This document shows positions 36,533-45,674 of a stretch of 64,000 nt of DNA, piece after piece (positions within the stretch are counted from its first letter, which is position 1; each line of letters starts with the position of its first letter). The notes beneath the pieces are model-generated. The model was not told the origin of the DNA, did not search any database, and saw nothing but the letters and a program-made list of their open reading frames with translations. The DNA is from Desulfobacteraceae bacterium (GTDB taxonomy: Bacteria; Desulfobacterota; Desulfobacteria; Desulfobacterales; Desulfobacteraceae): assembly GCA_016743945.1 (NCBI GenBank), contig JADGFI010000011.1:1-64000 (forward strand), written 5' to 3'. Made by a program: the position numbers and the translations under genes.

Positions 36533-37231
36533 TTAAAAAAGAAAGTCCTCTTTTTCCTCCATCATTCGTCTCAGATTAATCACCGCATGCTTTCTGGAAT
36601 GGGAGATATGGGCTGCCAGATATTTGCTGGCAAGGGCTGTATCCCTGTTGAGAACCGCATCAAAAATCTTCCCGTGTTCGGTTTCATCGGATTGTTCAGA
36701 TGTCACGTACTGAAGGCTATTGCGGTATTTCAAATGAAGCAGATCAAAGGTACTTTTCAGGGCCTGTATCCGTATATACTGACCGGACCTGGATGCAAGT
36801 GCGATATGAAATTCCATATTTTTCAATAATTTTTCATTGATAAAAACGCCCTTTAACGACTCCAGATAAGCATGATAAGCTTTGGTCAGGTATTCAATGG
36901 AATTTTTATCCAGACAGGCAATTGTTTCTTTGAGCAGGGAAACCTCAAGCAATTCCCTGAATTTGTATATTTCTTCAACCTCTGGAAGGGACAGGGGCTC
37001 GATATAATATCCCTTGTTGGGTTTTCGACGCACTATTCCTTGAAATTCGAGGAATTTTAATGCCTGGATTACAGGAGTAGCACTCATTTCCATCTTGTCT
37101 GCCAAATCCAGAAACGGCAATTTCTGCCCTGCCACAATCTCATTGTGAAACAGCATCTGCCGGATGCCAGCCAGGGCTTTCTGGGTCAGGTCATCCTGAT
37201 TTCTATTGGTAGCATCCTTCTTTTTAACCAT
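36533..37231 (-). CDS. GntR-family regulator with FCD ligand domain
   Basis: 232 residues. The winged helix-turn-helix lies at about 15-80 (LTQKALAGIRQMLFHNEIVAGQKLPFLDLADKMEMSATPVIQALKFLEFQGIV). An FCD domain follows with likely metal or ligand residues in NMEFHIALAS and SDETEHGKIFDAVLNRDTALASKYLAAHI. FCD regulators often respond to carboxylates or amino-acid derivatives. ATG 37231 is set by GGGAG five bases upstream. It is divergent from the dipeptide-type ABC operon, the usual arrangement for a local repressor, and the AT-rich intergenic region offers a binding site. Confidence 0.88.
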   Translation of the reverse strand: MVKKKDATNRNQDDLTQKALAGIRQMLFHNEIVAGQKLPFLDLADKMEMSATPVIQALKFLEFQGIVRRKPNKGYYIEPLSLPEVEEIYKFRELLEVSLLKETIACLDKNSIEYLTKAYHAYLESLKGVFINEKLLKNMEFHIALASRSGQYIRIQALKSTFDLLHLKYRNSLQYVTSEQSDETEHGKIFDAVLNRDTALASKYLAAHISHSRKHAVINLRRMMEEKEDFLF

Positions 37232-37396
37232 TCTTACTCCCAATAACAATTACAAAAAAACATTCCAAAACCCATGGCCAGCAGGCCTGGATAAAACAGT
37301 ATTTCAACACAAGGTACTAACATAAATAAGGATATTTGCACAGAACTTTCTTCGTGGTTTTTTAAAATCGAAATTTAATTTAATATTTAATCTAAT

Positions 37397-37458
37397 TTAA
37401 AATTTTATTTATAATTTGATAATAAATTATTGACTTGATTACCAGGTTCATATATCAA
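37397..37458 (+). promoter_or_regulatory. ABC-operon promoter with AT-rich candidate operator
   Basis: TTGACT (37430-37435), a 17-base spacer and TATCAA (37453-37458). Directly upstream and touching the -35 lies AAAATTTTATTTATAATTT followed by GATAATAAATTATTG. It is close to the element at 35257-35285. Further TTTAAT repeats extend to 37370 on the regulator side. Confidence 0.55.
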
Positions 37459-37520
37459 ATATCCACAGCGGTTTGGTTTCGGTTTTATTTTTCACTAATA
37501 AAGCACCAAGGAGACGTATC

Positions 37521-39128
37521 ATGAACGCTAAAAAGTTTGGACTATTCTTATTAACCCTGTTTTTCGGACTGACCCTTCTTAACGACCCGGTACATGCACA
37601 ACGATCTGGAGGCACCTTTGTTTTCGTGGCTCCCTACGATGGAAGCATTTTAACCCTTGACCCCCACAAGACAAGCAAGGAACAAGATTTTCTGGTGGCC
37701 ATGAACATCCATAAAAGCCTCTATGCCTGGAACTCAGACGAAAACAGGCCACTGCCCGAATTGGCAGACAAGGTAAGCATTTCCCAGGACGGTCTTGTTT
37801 ATACATACACCCTCAAGAAAAATATTCTTTTTCACAACCAGCGCAAGCTTGTGTCCGACGATATTATTTACAGTTACGAAAGGATACTGAGCCTGAAACC
37901 CGCTTCTCCTGCCCGCAGGTTCATCAATATTATCCAGGGGTCAAAGGATTTCGCCCAGGGCAAAACCACCCGCCTTTCAGGAATCAAAAAGATAGACGAT
38001 AAAACCTTTTCCATCACCTTTAACAAACGAATTGATCCCTCCTACGACCTGTACCAGCCAGGCACCGCCATCCTGCCCAGGGACGTGATCGAGGCCAAAG
38101 GCGACGAATTCGGAATTTCACCGATTGGGTGCGGCCCCTTTAAATTCAGCACCTGGACCAAGGGCAGTGAGGTTGTCCTGGAAAGATTTGATGGATTTTA
38201 CAAGGCGAACAGACCCTTTCTTGATACCCTTGTATTTAAAATCATGATGGAAAGTGCTTCCAGGGATATCGCCTTCAGGTCAAAAGAACTGGATGCAACC
38301 CTGGTGGGGGCATCCCAGTATCCCCTGTATAAACGAGATTCAAACATCTCAGCAAACCTGATCGAAGTTGGCGAAACAAATACCCGCCTCGTATGCCTTA
38401 ATCCCAAGTATAAACCCCTGGCGGACAAACGGGTCAGACAGGCGATCAACCATGCCATCAATGCCAAACTTATCAATGAAAAATTTTTGAAGGGCAAGGC
38501 CTATGATCCTGTGGGATGGCTGCCCGTGTCTTCCCCTGCCTTTGATTCCGATGCAAAGGGGTATGAATATGACCCCGAAAAAGCCTTGGCATTAATGAAA
38601 GAGGCGGGTTATGAACGAGGATTTAACCTGGAATTTCTGGGAACAGGCAACAAGTCCTACGGAATCCCCGTGGTGGAAGCTCTGGTGCCGTTTTTACAAA
38701 AAATCAATATAACGATTACCATGCAACAGCTGGAGGGCGGCATCCTCTATGACCGCCTGGTTGCCGACGATTACCAGGCCATTATCTGGTCATTTAACTC
38801 AGGTCCTGATCCCTACCAGGCACTGCGCAGATGGCATTCTGCCAATCCCAACAATTCAGGAAACTATGTGCATTACAACAATCTGGAATATGACAAATTG
38901 CTGAATCTAAGCAGGCAAACAACTGATATAAATCAGCAACTGACTTATCTCAAACAGGCAGATCGTCTTTTCCAGGCAGATGCCCCCATCTGGTTTTCCA
39001 ATTACAACAAGGCGGTTGTGGCAAAACAAGGCTGGGTCCATGGCATCAAACCTGTGGCCATTGAAATGATGTATCAACAATTTGAAGATGTCTGGGTGGA
39101 CAAATCATCTCCTAGGGCTTCCAAATAA
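37521..39128 (+). CDS. Dipeptide/oligopeptide-type ABC substrate-binding protein
   Basis: 535 residues of the SBP_bac_5 family. The signal peptide is residues 1-24 (to VHA). The mature protein has DGSILTLDPHKTSKEQDFLVAMNIHKSLYAW, SPIGCGPFKFSTWTKGSEVVLERFDGFYK and RVRQAINHAINAKLINEKFLKGKA, all standard for this group. The family binds peptides, opines, nickel chelates or other polar compounds, so the ligand is open. ATG 37521 follows AAGGAG. A perfect 30-bp palindrome separates it from the first permease gene, probably allowing excess binding protein. Confidence 0.9.
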   Translation: MNAKKFGLFLLTLFFGLTLLNDPVHAQRSGGTFVFVAPYDGSILTLDPHKTSKEQDFLVAMNIHKSLYAWNSDENRPLPELADKVSISQDGLVYTYTLKKNILFHNQRKLVSDDIIYSYERILSLKPASPARRFINIIQGSKDFAQGKTTRLSGIKKIDDKTFSITFNKRIDPSYDLYQPGTAILPRDVIEAKGDEFGISPIGCGPFKFSTWTKGSEVVLERFDGFYKANRPFLDTLVFKIMMESASRDIAFRSKELDATLVGASQYPLYKRDSNISANLIEVGETNTRLVCLNPKYKPLADKRVRQAINHAINAKLINEKFLKGKAYDPVGWLPVSSPAFDSDAKGYEYDPEKALALMKEAGYERGFNLEFLGTGNKSYGIPVVEALVPFLQKINITITMQQLEGGILYDRLVADDYQAIIWSFNSGPDPYQALRRWHSANPNNSGNYVHYNNLEYDKLLNLSRQTTDINQQLTYLKQADRLFQADAPIWFSNYNKAVVAKQGWVHGIKPVAIEMMYQQFEDVWVDKSSPRASK

Positions 39129-39133
39129 ATAGT

Positions 39134-39163
39134 TTTGAAGAGCTGCCTAGGCAGCTCTTCAAA
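39134..39163 (+). repeat. 30-bp perfect palindrome between binding protein and permease genes
   Basis: Two 15-base arms without a loop (TTTGAAGAGCTGCCT and its complement), six bases after the binding-protein stop. Intercistronic hairpins here commonly stabilise the upstream message or cause partial termination, raising binding-protein levels over the membrane components. Confidence 0.8.
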
Positions 39164-39197
39164 TTTCTGAACATCAAAATCGCCACGGGGAATTGCA

Positions 39198-40127
39198 ATG
39201 CTTAAATATGCGTTAAAAAGAATTCTTCAATTTGTTCCAACCATTATCGGCATTACCCTGCTGATGTTCCTTGTTTTAAATTTTATTCCCGGCAATGCTG
39301 CCTTTAAGACAGGGGGAAAACTGGAACTTGAACCTGAAGTCATGGAACAATTGAAAAAAGACTGGGGATTGGACAAGCCCCTGCACGTACGTTATCTGTC
39401 CTATATGAAAAACCTTGCCAAAGGAGATCTGGGCAAATCTTTTTTAAGGCGGTACGAGGTCAAAGACATTATTGGGGAAAGATTTTATGCCACCATGAAA
39501 CTTGCTGTCTGCGCCATGGCCATCGCCCTTGCCCTTGGCATTCCTTTAGGATTTATTTCAGCCTTAAAACAGGGCACATGGTTTGATACCCTTTCCATAC
39601 TGGGTGCCGTATCCGGGGTGTCCATTCCCCAATTCTGGCTGGGACTCATGCTCATGTATATTTTTTGTTATATGTTTAACCTACTCCCCTCTTCGGGCTA
39701 TGGAGACGGCAGCTTTCTCCACCTGATCCTTCCTGCCATCACCCTGGGGGTCAGCTATATTGCCCTTCTGGCAAGAACCACAAGGGCTGCGGTCATTGAA
39801 ATTTTGTCTGCAGACTATGTGAGAACGGCAAGATCCAAGGGGATTTCCATATTTTCCATCAATGGTAAACATGTATTTAAAAATGCCCTGATCCTCATAT
39901 TGACCACGGCAGGCCTGCAATTTGGTTCTCTCATAGGGCAAACCGTCATTGTTGAAAAAATATTTTCATGGCCCGGGATTGGCTCCCTGCTGGTTGAATC
40001 AATTTTTCAAAGAGATATCCCGGTTGCACAAGGGTGTATTTTAACCATTATTTTTGTTTTTCTGATCGTTAACCTTGTGGTTGACCTTCTTTATTCAGTC
40101 ATAGATCCCAGGATTACCTATCAATGA
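39198..40127 (+). CDS. Dipeptide-type ABC permease (DppB-like)
   Basis: 309 residues, six transmembrane segments. The N-terminal MLKYALKRILQFVPTIIGITLLMFLVLNFIPGNAA is the classical DppB/OppB beginning. The EAA coupling loop is VIEILSADYVRTARSKGISIFSINGKHVFKNALI. The C-terminal SWPGIGSLLVESIFQRDIPVAQGCILTIIFVFLIVNLVVDLLYSVIDPRI closes the fold. Its last codons overlap the next gene by ATGA. Confidence 0.92.
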   Translation: MLKYALKRILQFVPTIIGITLLMFLVLNFIPGNAAFKTGGKLELEPEVMEQLKKDWGLDKPLHVRYLSYMKNLAKGDLGKSFLRRYEVKDIIGERFYATMKLAVCAMAIALALGIPLGFISALKQGTWFDTLSILGAVSGVSIPQFWLGLMLMYIFCYMFNLLPSSGYGDGSFLHLILPAITLGVSYIALLARTTRAAVIEILSADYVRTARSKGISIFSINGKHVFKNALILILTTAGLQFGSLIGQTVIVEKIFSWPGIGSLLVESIFQRDIPVAQGCILTIIFVFLIVNLVVDLLYSVIDPRITYQ

Positions 40128-40966
40128 AAAATAAACTCAGATATATACTCCAGAGAAAAAATATGATGGTCGGGGGGATCATTGTTTTCATCATGATTTC
40201 AATGGCGATATTTGCCCCCTTGATTGCACCCTTTGATCCTGTGAAAGATGCAAATCTTATGAATGCGGAACTGGCCCCCGGCACCACCTATCTTTTGGGA
40301 ACCGATTCCCATGGAAGGGATGTGTTGTCCCGGCTTATTTATGGTGCAAGAATATCATTGAGCGTGGGCCTGGTCACCCAATTTCTCAATACCTGTATCG
40401 GGGTATCCCTTGGACTTTTAGCCGGTTTTATGGGCAACAGGTGGGACGATATCATCATGGGAATGACCAATATCATGCTCTCCATACCTGCCATGATTTT
40501 TGCCCTTGCCATCATGGCCTCCCTTGGCCCGGGTCTGATCAATATCTATATTGCCCTGGGGTTTACCAATTGGTCCTATTCCTGCAGGATTACCCGCTCC
40601 CAGGTGTTGTCGGCTAAAAGTGCCGATTATGTAAAAGCCGCACGGATTTTGGGATACAGCAAACTAAGAATCATGTTTGGCCAGATCCTGCCCAATATTG
40701 TGGGCCCCATACTTGTCATTGCCACCCTGGGAGCCGCCGAAGCCATACTCATGGAAGCCTCCCTTTCCTTTCTGGGTCTTGGCGCACAACCACCCTCACC
40801 CAGCTGGGGCGGTATGCTTTCCTCGGCAAGGGATTTATTTTTTTCCGCTCCCTGGATCTGTATTTTTCCGGGCATTGCCATTTTTATAACCGTTCTCGGC
40901 CTGAATCTTTTTGGAGACGGGTTAAGAGATTATCTGGATCCCCATGCAACCTGGAAATCCAATTAG
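40124..40966 (+). CDS. Dipeptide-type ABC permease (DppC-like)
   Basis: 280 residues. The OppC-type N-terminal helix is followed by FDPVKDANLMNAELAPGTTYLLGTDSHGRDVLSRLIYGARISL, the family signature. Next come the EAA loop SADYVKAARILGYSKLRIMFGQILPNI and the terminal SPSWGGMLSSARD...GDGLRDYLDPH. It forms the heterodimeric channel with the DppB-like subunit and is translationally coupled to it. Confidence 0.92.
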   Translation: MKNKLRYILQRKNMMVGGIIVFIMISMAIFAPLIAPFDPVKDANLMNAELAPGTTYLLGTDSHGRDVLSRLIYGARISLSVGLVTQFLNTCIGVSLGLLAGFMGNRWDDIIMGMTNIMLSIPAMIFALAIMASLGPGLINIYIALGFTNWSYSCRITRSQVLSAKSADYVKAARILGYSKLRIMFGQILPNIVGPILVIATLGAAEAILMEASLSFLGLGAQPPSPSWGGMLSSARDLFFSAPWICIFPGIAIFITVLGLNLFGDGLRDYLDPHATWKSN

Positions 40967-40979
40967 AAAAGGCGGAACC

Positions 40980-41963
40980 ATGACGGCAAACTCAAGCTTA
41001 CTCCAGGTAGAAAACCTGAGCACTCAATTTCATACCATCCAGGGCATTGCAAAGGCGGTCAACGATGTTTCCTTTACCATGGAATCCGGTGAAACCGTCG
41101 GCATTGTGGGGGAATCGGGTTCCGGGAAATCTGTGACGGCATTGTCCATCATCCGCCTGATCAAGACCCCCCCCGGAAGGATCACCAACGGGAAAATTTT
41201 TTTCCAGGGCAAGGATCTGCTGGCAATGCAAGAAAAGCAATTCCAGCAGTATCGCGGCAATAAAATTTCCATGATCTTCCAGGAGCCCATGACCTCGTTG
41301 AATCCCCTGTTTACCGTGGGCAACCAGATCTCGGAAATGATCCGAAAACATATGGCACTCAGCAAAAAAGAAAGCTGGGACAGAGCCATTGAAATGCTGA
41401 AAAAAGTGCAGATCCCCTCACCGGAAAGACGGGTGAAGGACTATCCTTTTCAAATGTCCGGAGGGATGCGCCAACGGGTCATGATTGCCATGGCGCTTTC
41501 ATGCAATCCCGACCTGCTCATTGCAGATGAACCCACCACAGCACTTGATGTCACCATCCAGGCCCAGATGATTGATCTGATTCTTAAACTAAAAGAAGAA
41601 TTTAATACGGCCATTATGATGATCACCCATGACATGGGCGTGGTAGCCGAAACCGCCCAACAAGTTAACGTCATGTACGCAGGTCAGATTGTGGAACAAG
41701 GAGATGTCGCTTCTATTTTTAAAAATCCGAAACATCCCTACACAAGAAGTTTGTTAAAATCCATTCCCGCTTTGGGAGAACGCAGCCGCCACGGAAGAAA
41801 AAGACTCAAGGAAATCAAAGGAATTGTACCCAGTCTTTTCAATCTGCCGGGAGGGTGTCACTTCAGCCCCAGATGCCCGGAAGCAAAACCTGAATGTTTT
41901 ACCCAAAGGATAAAAATGAAACCACTAGGAGAAAAAGGCAGGGTAAGATGCATCCTCTATTAA
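40980..41963 (+). CDS. Dipeptide-type ABC ATPase (DppD-like)
   Basis: 327 residues. Walker A is [12 protein letters not shown], the Q-loop is [15 protein letters not shown], the signature is [15 protein letters not shown], Walker B is [14 protein letters not shown] and the switch His is ITHDMG. The C-terminal oligopeptide extension has a cysteine set ([16 protein letters not shown]), which in this group often carries an Fe-S cluster. ATG 40980 is set by the GGCGG upstream and the normal length. The gene overlaps the start of the DppF-like ATPase by 16 bp. Confidence 0.92.
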   Translation: MTANSSLLQVENLSTQFHTIQGIAKAVNDVSFTMESGETVGIVGESGSGKSVTALSIIRLIKTPPGRITNGKIFFQGKDLLAMQEKQFQQYRGNKISMIFQEPMTSLNPLFTVGNQISEMIRKHMALSKKESWDRAIEMLKKVQIPSPERRVKDYPFQMSGGMRQRVMIAMALSCNPDLLIADEPTTALDVTIQAQMIDLILKLKEEFNTAIMMITHDMGVVAETAQQVNVMYAGQIVEQGDVASIFKNPKHPYTRSLLKSIPALGERSRHGRKRLKEIKGIVPSLFNLPGGCHFSPRCPEAKPECFTQRIKMKPLGEKGRVRCILY

Positions 41964-42907
41964 GCGTTGAAGATCTGAAGGTTTATTTCCCGGTAAAAAA
42001 TGGATTGGTCCAGGCCGTAAACGGGGTCAGCCTGGAAGTTGCGAAGGGTAAAACCCTTGGTATAGTAGGAGAAAGCGGTTGTGGAAAAACCACCGCCGGC
42101 ATGGCCATTGTAAACCTTGTGACACCCACCTCGGGTAATATCTATTTTGAGGGCCAAAATATCACCCAGTTTTCCAAGATGCCCAGATCCAGAAAAATGG
42201 AACTGCGGAAAAACATCCAGGTCATATTTCAGGATCCCTTTTCCTCCTTAAATCCCAGAATGACCCTGTTTAAAATTCTCCATGAACCCATGAAAATCCA
42301 TAATCTCTATACAAAACAGGAAAGACGGGACCGGGTTGCCTATCTCCTGGAAAAAGTGGGCCTGACCCCCAGCCAATGGGATCGGTATCCCCATGAATTT
42401 TCCGGGGGCCAGCGCCAGAGAATCGGAATTGCCAGGGCCCTTTGCCTGAATCCCAAGCTGATCATCGGAGATGAACCTGTTTCCGCACTGGATGTGTCCA
42501 TCCAGGCCCAGATCATCAATCTGTTGATTGATCTGCAAAAAGAGTTTGATCTTTCCTATATCTTTATTTCCCACGATCTTGCTGTTGTGGAGCATATCGC
42601 CGATACCATTGCAGTCATGTACCTGGGAAAAATTGTGGAAAAAGCGGCCTATAAAGAGGTGTATGACAACCCCAGTCACCCCTATACCCGGTCACTCTTA
42701 TCCGCCATTCCCATACCGGATCCCGGATACAAAAAAACAAGGATCACCCTTACGGGGGACGTTCCAAGCCCCCGCCATCCCCCCACGGGATGTACCTTTC
42801 ACCCCCGGTGCCCCCAGGTTTTGCCTGTTTGTAAAACCCATATCCCGGAATTTACGGAAATCAACAAGGGTCATTTTGCGGCCTGCCATCTGTACCATGG
42901 ACATTAG
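41948..42907 (+). CDS. Dipeptide-type ABC ATPase (DppF-like)
   Basis: 319 residues. Walker A is GESGCGKTTAG, the Q-loop is VIFQDPFSSLNPRMT, the signature is FSGGQRQRIGIARAL, Walker B is LIIGDEPVSALDVS and the switch His is ISHDLA. The C-terminal GCTFHPRCPQVLPVC holds the usual extra cysteines. It begins within the end of the DppD-like gene. It completes a five-gene importer A-B-C-D-F. Confidence 0.92.
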   Translation: MHPLLSVEDLKVYFPVKNGLVQAVNGVSLEVAKGKTLGIVGESGCGKTTAGMAIVNLVTPTSGNIYFEGQNITQFSKMPRSRKMELRKNIQVIFQDPFSSLNPRMTLFKILHEPMKIHNLYTKQERRDRVAYLLEKVGLTPSQWDRYPHEFSGGQRQRIGIARALCLNPKLIIGDEPVSALDVSIQAQIINLLIDLQKEFDLSYIFISHDLAVVEHIADTIAVMYLGKIVEKAAYKEVYDNPSHPYTRSLLSAIPIPDPGYKKTRITLTGDVPSPRHPPTGCTFHPRCPQVLPVCKTHIPEFTEINKGHFAACHLYHGH

Positions 42908-43000
42908 TATGCAAACAAATTCAGCACTCGATTTAATATCATCCGTCATATCCAGAAGAACAAGATATTGCCGGCGGATATTCCATCCAAGGGAGGTCAA

Positions 43001-43780
43001 ATGATAAAAAAAATAGGATTTATCGGTGTGGGCCATATTGCACACTATATGCTCACGGGGTTTGCCCGGACAGAAAACAATTTTGAATTCATCCTGGCCG
43101 ACCCTGATCAGGACAACTTGTCCCGGGTTTCAAAACAGTTCACCCCACAATTTAAATGCGCCGTCACCCTGGACAATCAGAGAGCTGTGGACAAGTCCGA
43201 GCTGATTATTCTGGCCGTTCGGCCCGACCATATGGAAGCCGCATTGGCAGGCCTGACATTCAGGCCGGATCAATTGGTTGCTTCGGTGGTGGCGGGTGCA
43301 TCATTGAACCTGCTTGACAGGTTTGTCTCTCCTGCAAAACCCATTCGGGTCCTTCCCATCTCCTGTGTGGCCATCAACAAAAGCCCTATTCTGATATTCC
43401 CGGAAAACCAACCCGTACAAACTTTATTTTCCCTTTTAGGCCAGGTCCATGTGTTGCCAGATGAAACAACATTTACCCCGGGTACAGCCCTGGTGGGAGC
43501 ATTCTATGCCTGGATCTTTGCCCTCATGGATGAAACAGCCGGTTGGACTGCTGACCAGGGAATTGATCCTACGGTAGCAAGGCAATTGGTAATCCAGACC
43601 ATTGAAGGGGCCTGCGCAATGGCCTCCCACCAAAAGGAAAAAAGCCTCATCCAGATCTGGGACACCCTGGCAACCCCCGGCGGCATCTCCGAATATGGCG
43701 CAAAAATATTGAAGGAAAGGGGATGCCTGAAGGCCTGGCCAGATGCTTTAGAGGCCGTCACCCGAAAAATGGAGAGCTGA
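43001..43780 (+). CDS. ProC-like NAD(P)-dependent imine reductase/dehydrogenase
   Basis: 259 residues of the pyrroline-5-carboxylate reductase superfamily. The N-terminal Rossmann motif is KKIGFIGVGHIAHYMLTGF. Next come ELIILAVRPDHMEAAL, SVVAGASLNLLDRFV, the helical dimerisation part with TPGTALVGAFYAWIFALMDETAGWTADQGIDP, and LATPGGISEYGAKILKERGCLKAW, which matches the ProC TPGGTT block (TPGGIS). Because of this change and its place in a catabolic cluster it may act on a related imine rather than P5C. ATG 43001 follows GGGAGG. It follows the ABC importer and precedes the cobalamin protein. Confidence 0.82.
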   Translation: MIKKIGFIGVGHIAHYMLTGFARTENNFEFILADPDQDNLSRVSKQFTPQFKCAVTLDNQRAVDKSELIILAVRPDHMEAALAGLTFRPDQLVASVVAGASLNLLDRFVSPAKPIRVLPISCVAINKSPILIFPENQPVQTLFSLLGQVHVLPDETTFTPGTALVGAFYAWIFALMDETAGWTADQGIDPTVARQLVIQTIEGACAMASHQKEKSLIQIWDTLATPGGISEYGAKILKERGCLKAWPDALEAVTRKMES

Positions 43781-43809
43781 CCCAAGGTTGGCAAATTAGG
43801 AACAATTCA

Positions 43810-45570
43810 ATGAAATTTTCAGATTTTGAAAAATTGACACAAGAGATTCTCGCCCAGGAGCTCCCCCCGGGCAATCCCATCATTTCAAGGGGAAGGGCCA
43901 CAGCCCGAGAAATAAAAATCGGGCGGACCCTTTTCATGGACAAACATGGGGTGTCTTCCGAAGCAGAATATAAACAACTTTGTATTCGAGACAAAAAAAT
44001 CACCTTCCATGCCCATATCGGTTTAAATTCCTGGGCTGCCACGGCAGATGCATTGAAAAAATTAGACGCCGGTTCAGGATTTAAAATTGACAGAGCCGGT
44101 ATCTGTATGGACAGGCGAATGGGACTGCCCCAGTCCCTGCGGCGAAATGCCCCGGCAGAGACAGGCCCCATGCTCACATCGACCGAGGACTGGCTGTCAA
44201 TCGGCCAAGCTGCTCCCATCCAGCCCCACATGGGGGATTTTATGATCGGTTTTCCTTCGGGGGTTTCCAATACCATCCTTGCCCTGGGTGCAGGGGTGAC
44301 CACCATTGGCAATCTATCCCAGTTTTTCTCCCATGAAGTTCCCAATTGGAAGGACCATGTTACCACCACCGTGGAAACGGTTGAGGCCATATCCATCATG
44401 GGAGGTCTTCGTCATCGTGGCACCCTGGTCCACTCCTACCTTGAAGACGGCTATGGTGCCCTTTTTTATGATTGTGCCACCATTGCCGGGTGGGCATTTC
44501 TTGAAAAATATATTGTGGAAACCCTTATGGGAGCAAAGCTGACCCATTGTATCGGTGGGCTGACCTGCGACCCTGTGAAACGAGCCGGGTGGGTATTTGC
44601 ACTGGATATGATCCATAACCATGATTGCCTGGGCAGTATGATATACGGGGATACCATTTCATTCACCCAAAACCTGATTGTCAATGCTGGGCTTGTCAGT
44701 GAATATCTTCTCTGGGATATTCTGGCCCAGATGGCATGCCCCACAGGCCATGCCCTGCTTCCCCTGCCCCTTACCGAAGGGGTAAGAATCCCTTCGGTCC
44801 AGGAAATTGAAGAGGCCCAGCAACTGGGAAACAGGGTACTTCAAACAGCCCAAAGAATCTTTGACCACGTCGATCTGACCCCTTCCCGACTCTTTGCCAA
44901 ACGAGTGGTTACAAAGGGACAGTTGGTATTTGAAAATGCACTTGCAGGTTTAAAGGAAGCCGGGGTAAAAATGGATGATCCCGTGGAACTTTTGTTTGTT
45001 CTCAAGAAAATGGGTCCGGCAGTATTTGAAGAGATGTTTGGGGCGGGGACCGAAAACCTGAAAAATGTTCGAAAACATGATCTTGTGATCCCAACGGATG
45101 TATTTGAGATGTCCCAAAAAAGCATAGAAACCCACCGCAGCCTTTTTATGGAGCCCGCGAACCGACAAATGATCTCGGGAAAAAAATTATTGATCGCCTC
45201 CACAGATGTCCATGAGCATGCCATTTTGGTGCTCAACCAATTATGCAAAGAGGCCGGGGCCAGGGTTTACTACCTTGGGGCCGAAAAAAACCCCGATGAA
45301 GTGGTGGCAGAAGCGGTCAAGCACAAGGTGGACGGGGTGCTGCTCAGCACCCACAATGGCATGGCCTTGGATTATGCAAGCAGGCTCAAGCAGGAGCTTG
45401 AAAAATGTTGCCCTAAACTGCCCATCATATTCGGAGGTATCCTCAATCAAAAAATGGAAAATTGCGAACTTCCGGTGGATGTATCTTTCAACATCAAAAA
45501 ATTAGGGTTTATCGCCTCGGGCCGGTTGCAGGCAAATCTGATTGGCCAGCTGGGCAATAAAATAGAATAA
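43810..45570 (+). CDS. Cobalamin-binding TIM-barrel-like protein, probable B12 mutase or methyltransferase
   Basis: 586 residues. The last about 130 residues form a B12-binding flavodoxin-like domain: LLIASTDVHEHAILVLNQLCKEAGARVYYLGAEKNPDEVVAEA. The Asp466-x-His468 motif is present (His468 would bind cobalt), but the usual following Gly is replaced (DVHEHA). The N-terminal part (1-400) is barrel-like: FHAHIGLNSWAATADALKKL, MIGFPSGVSNTILALGAGVTTIGNLSQFF, MGGLRHRGTLVHSYLEDGYGALFYDCATIAGW and LTHCIGGLTCDPVKRAGWVFALD. The nearest known types are the glutamate mutase-like catalytic subunits, but I cannot place it in a named enzyme. ATG 43810 has AGGA upstream. Context suggests chemistry on an amino acid-like compound. 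Confidence 0.72.
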   Translation: MKFSDFEKLTQEILAQELPPGNPIISRGRATAREIKIGRTLFMDKHGVSSEAEYKQLCIRDKKITFHAHIGLNSWAATADALKKLDAGSGFKIDRAGICMDRRMGLPQSLRRNAPAETGPMLTSTEDWLSIGQAAPIQPHMGDFMIGFPSGVSNTILALGAGVTTIGNLSQFFSHEVPNWKDHVTTTVETVEAISIMGGLRHRGTLVHSYLEDGYGALFYDCATIAGWAFLEKYIVETLMGAKLTHCIGGLTCDPVKRAGWVFALDMIHNHDCLGSMIYGDTISFTQNLIVNAGLVSEYLLWDILAQMACPTGHALLPLPLTEGVRIPSVQEIEEAQQLGNRVLQTAQRIFDHVDLTPSRLFAKRVVTKGQLVFENALAGLKEAGVKMDDPVELLFVLKKMGPAVFEEMFGAGTENLKNVRKHDLVIPTDVFEMSQKSIETHRSLFMEPANRQMISGKKLLIASTDVHEHAILVLNQLCKEAGARVYYLGAEKNPDEVVAEAVKHKVDGVLLSTHNGMALDYASRLKQELEKCCPKLPIIFGGILNQKMENCELPVDVSFNIKKLGFIASGRLQANLIGQLGNKIE

Positions 45571-45596
45571 AGGGCTATTCCATCTGGAATGACCCT
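45570..45596 (+). terminator. Hairpin after the cobalamin-protein gene
   Basis: AAGGG and CCCTT arms with an inner TTCCA/TGGAA stem. It begins at the stop codon. There is no T run, so it is more likely a processing or stability element than a full terminator. The GGCT gene follows 80 bp later. Confidence 0.45.
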
Positions 45597-45674
45597 TGGC
45601 AATAGTGTCACGGTGATGAAATATCTCATCATTTTTTGATAATAACAAATTTTAAGAGTAGAAAAGGAAAAAAT

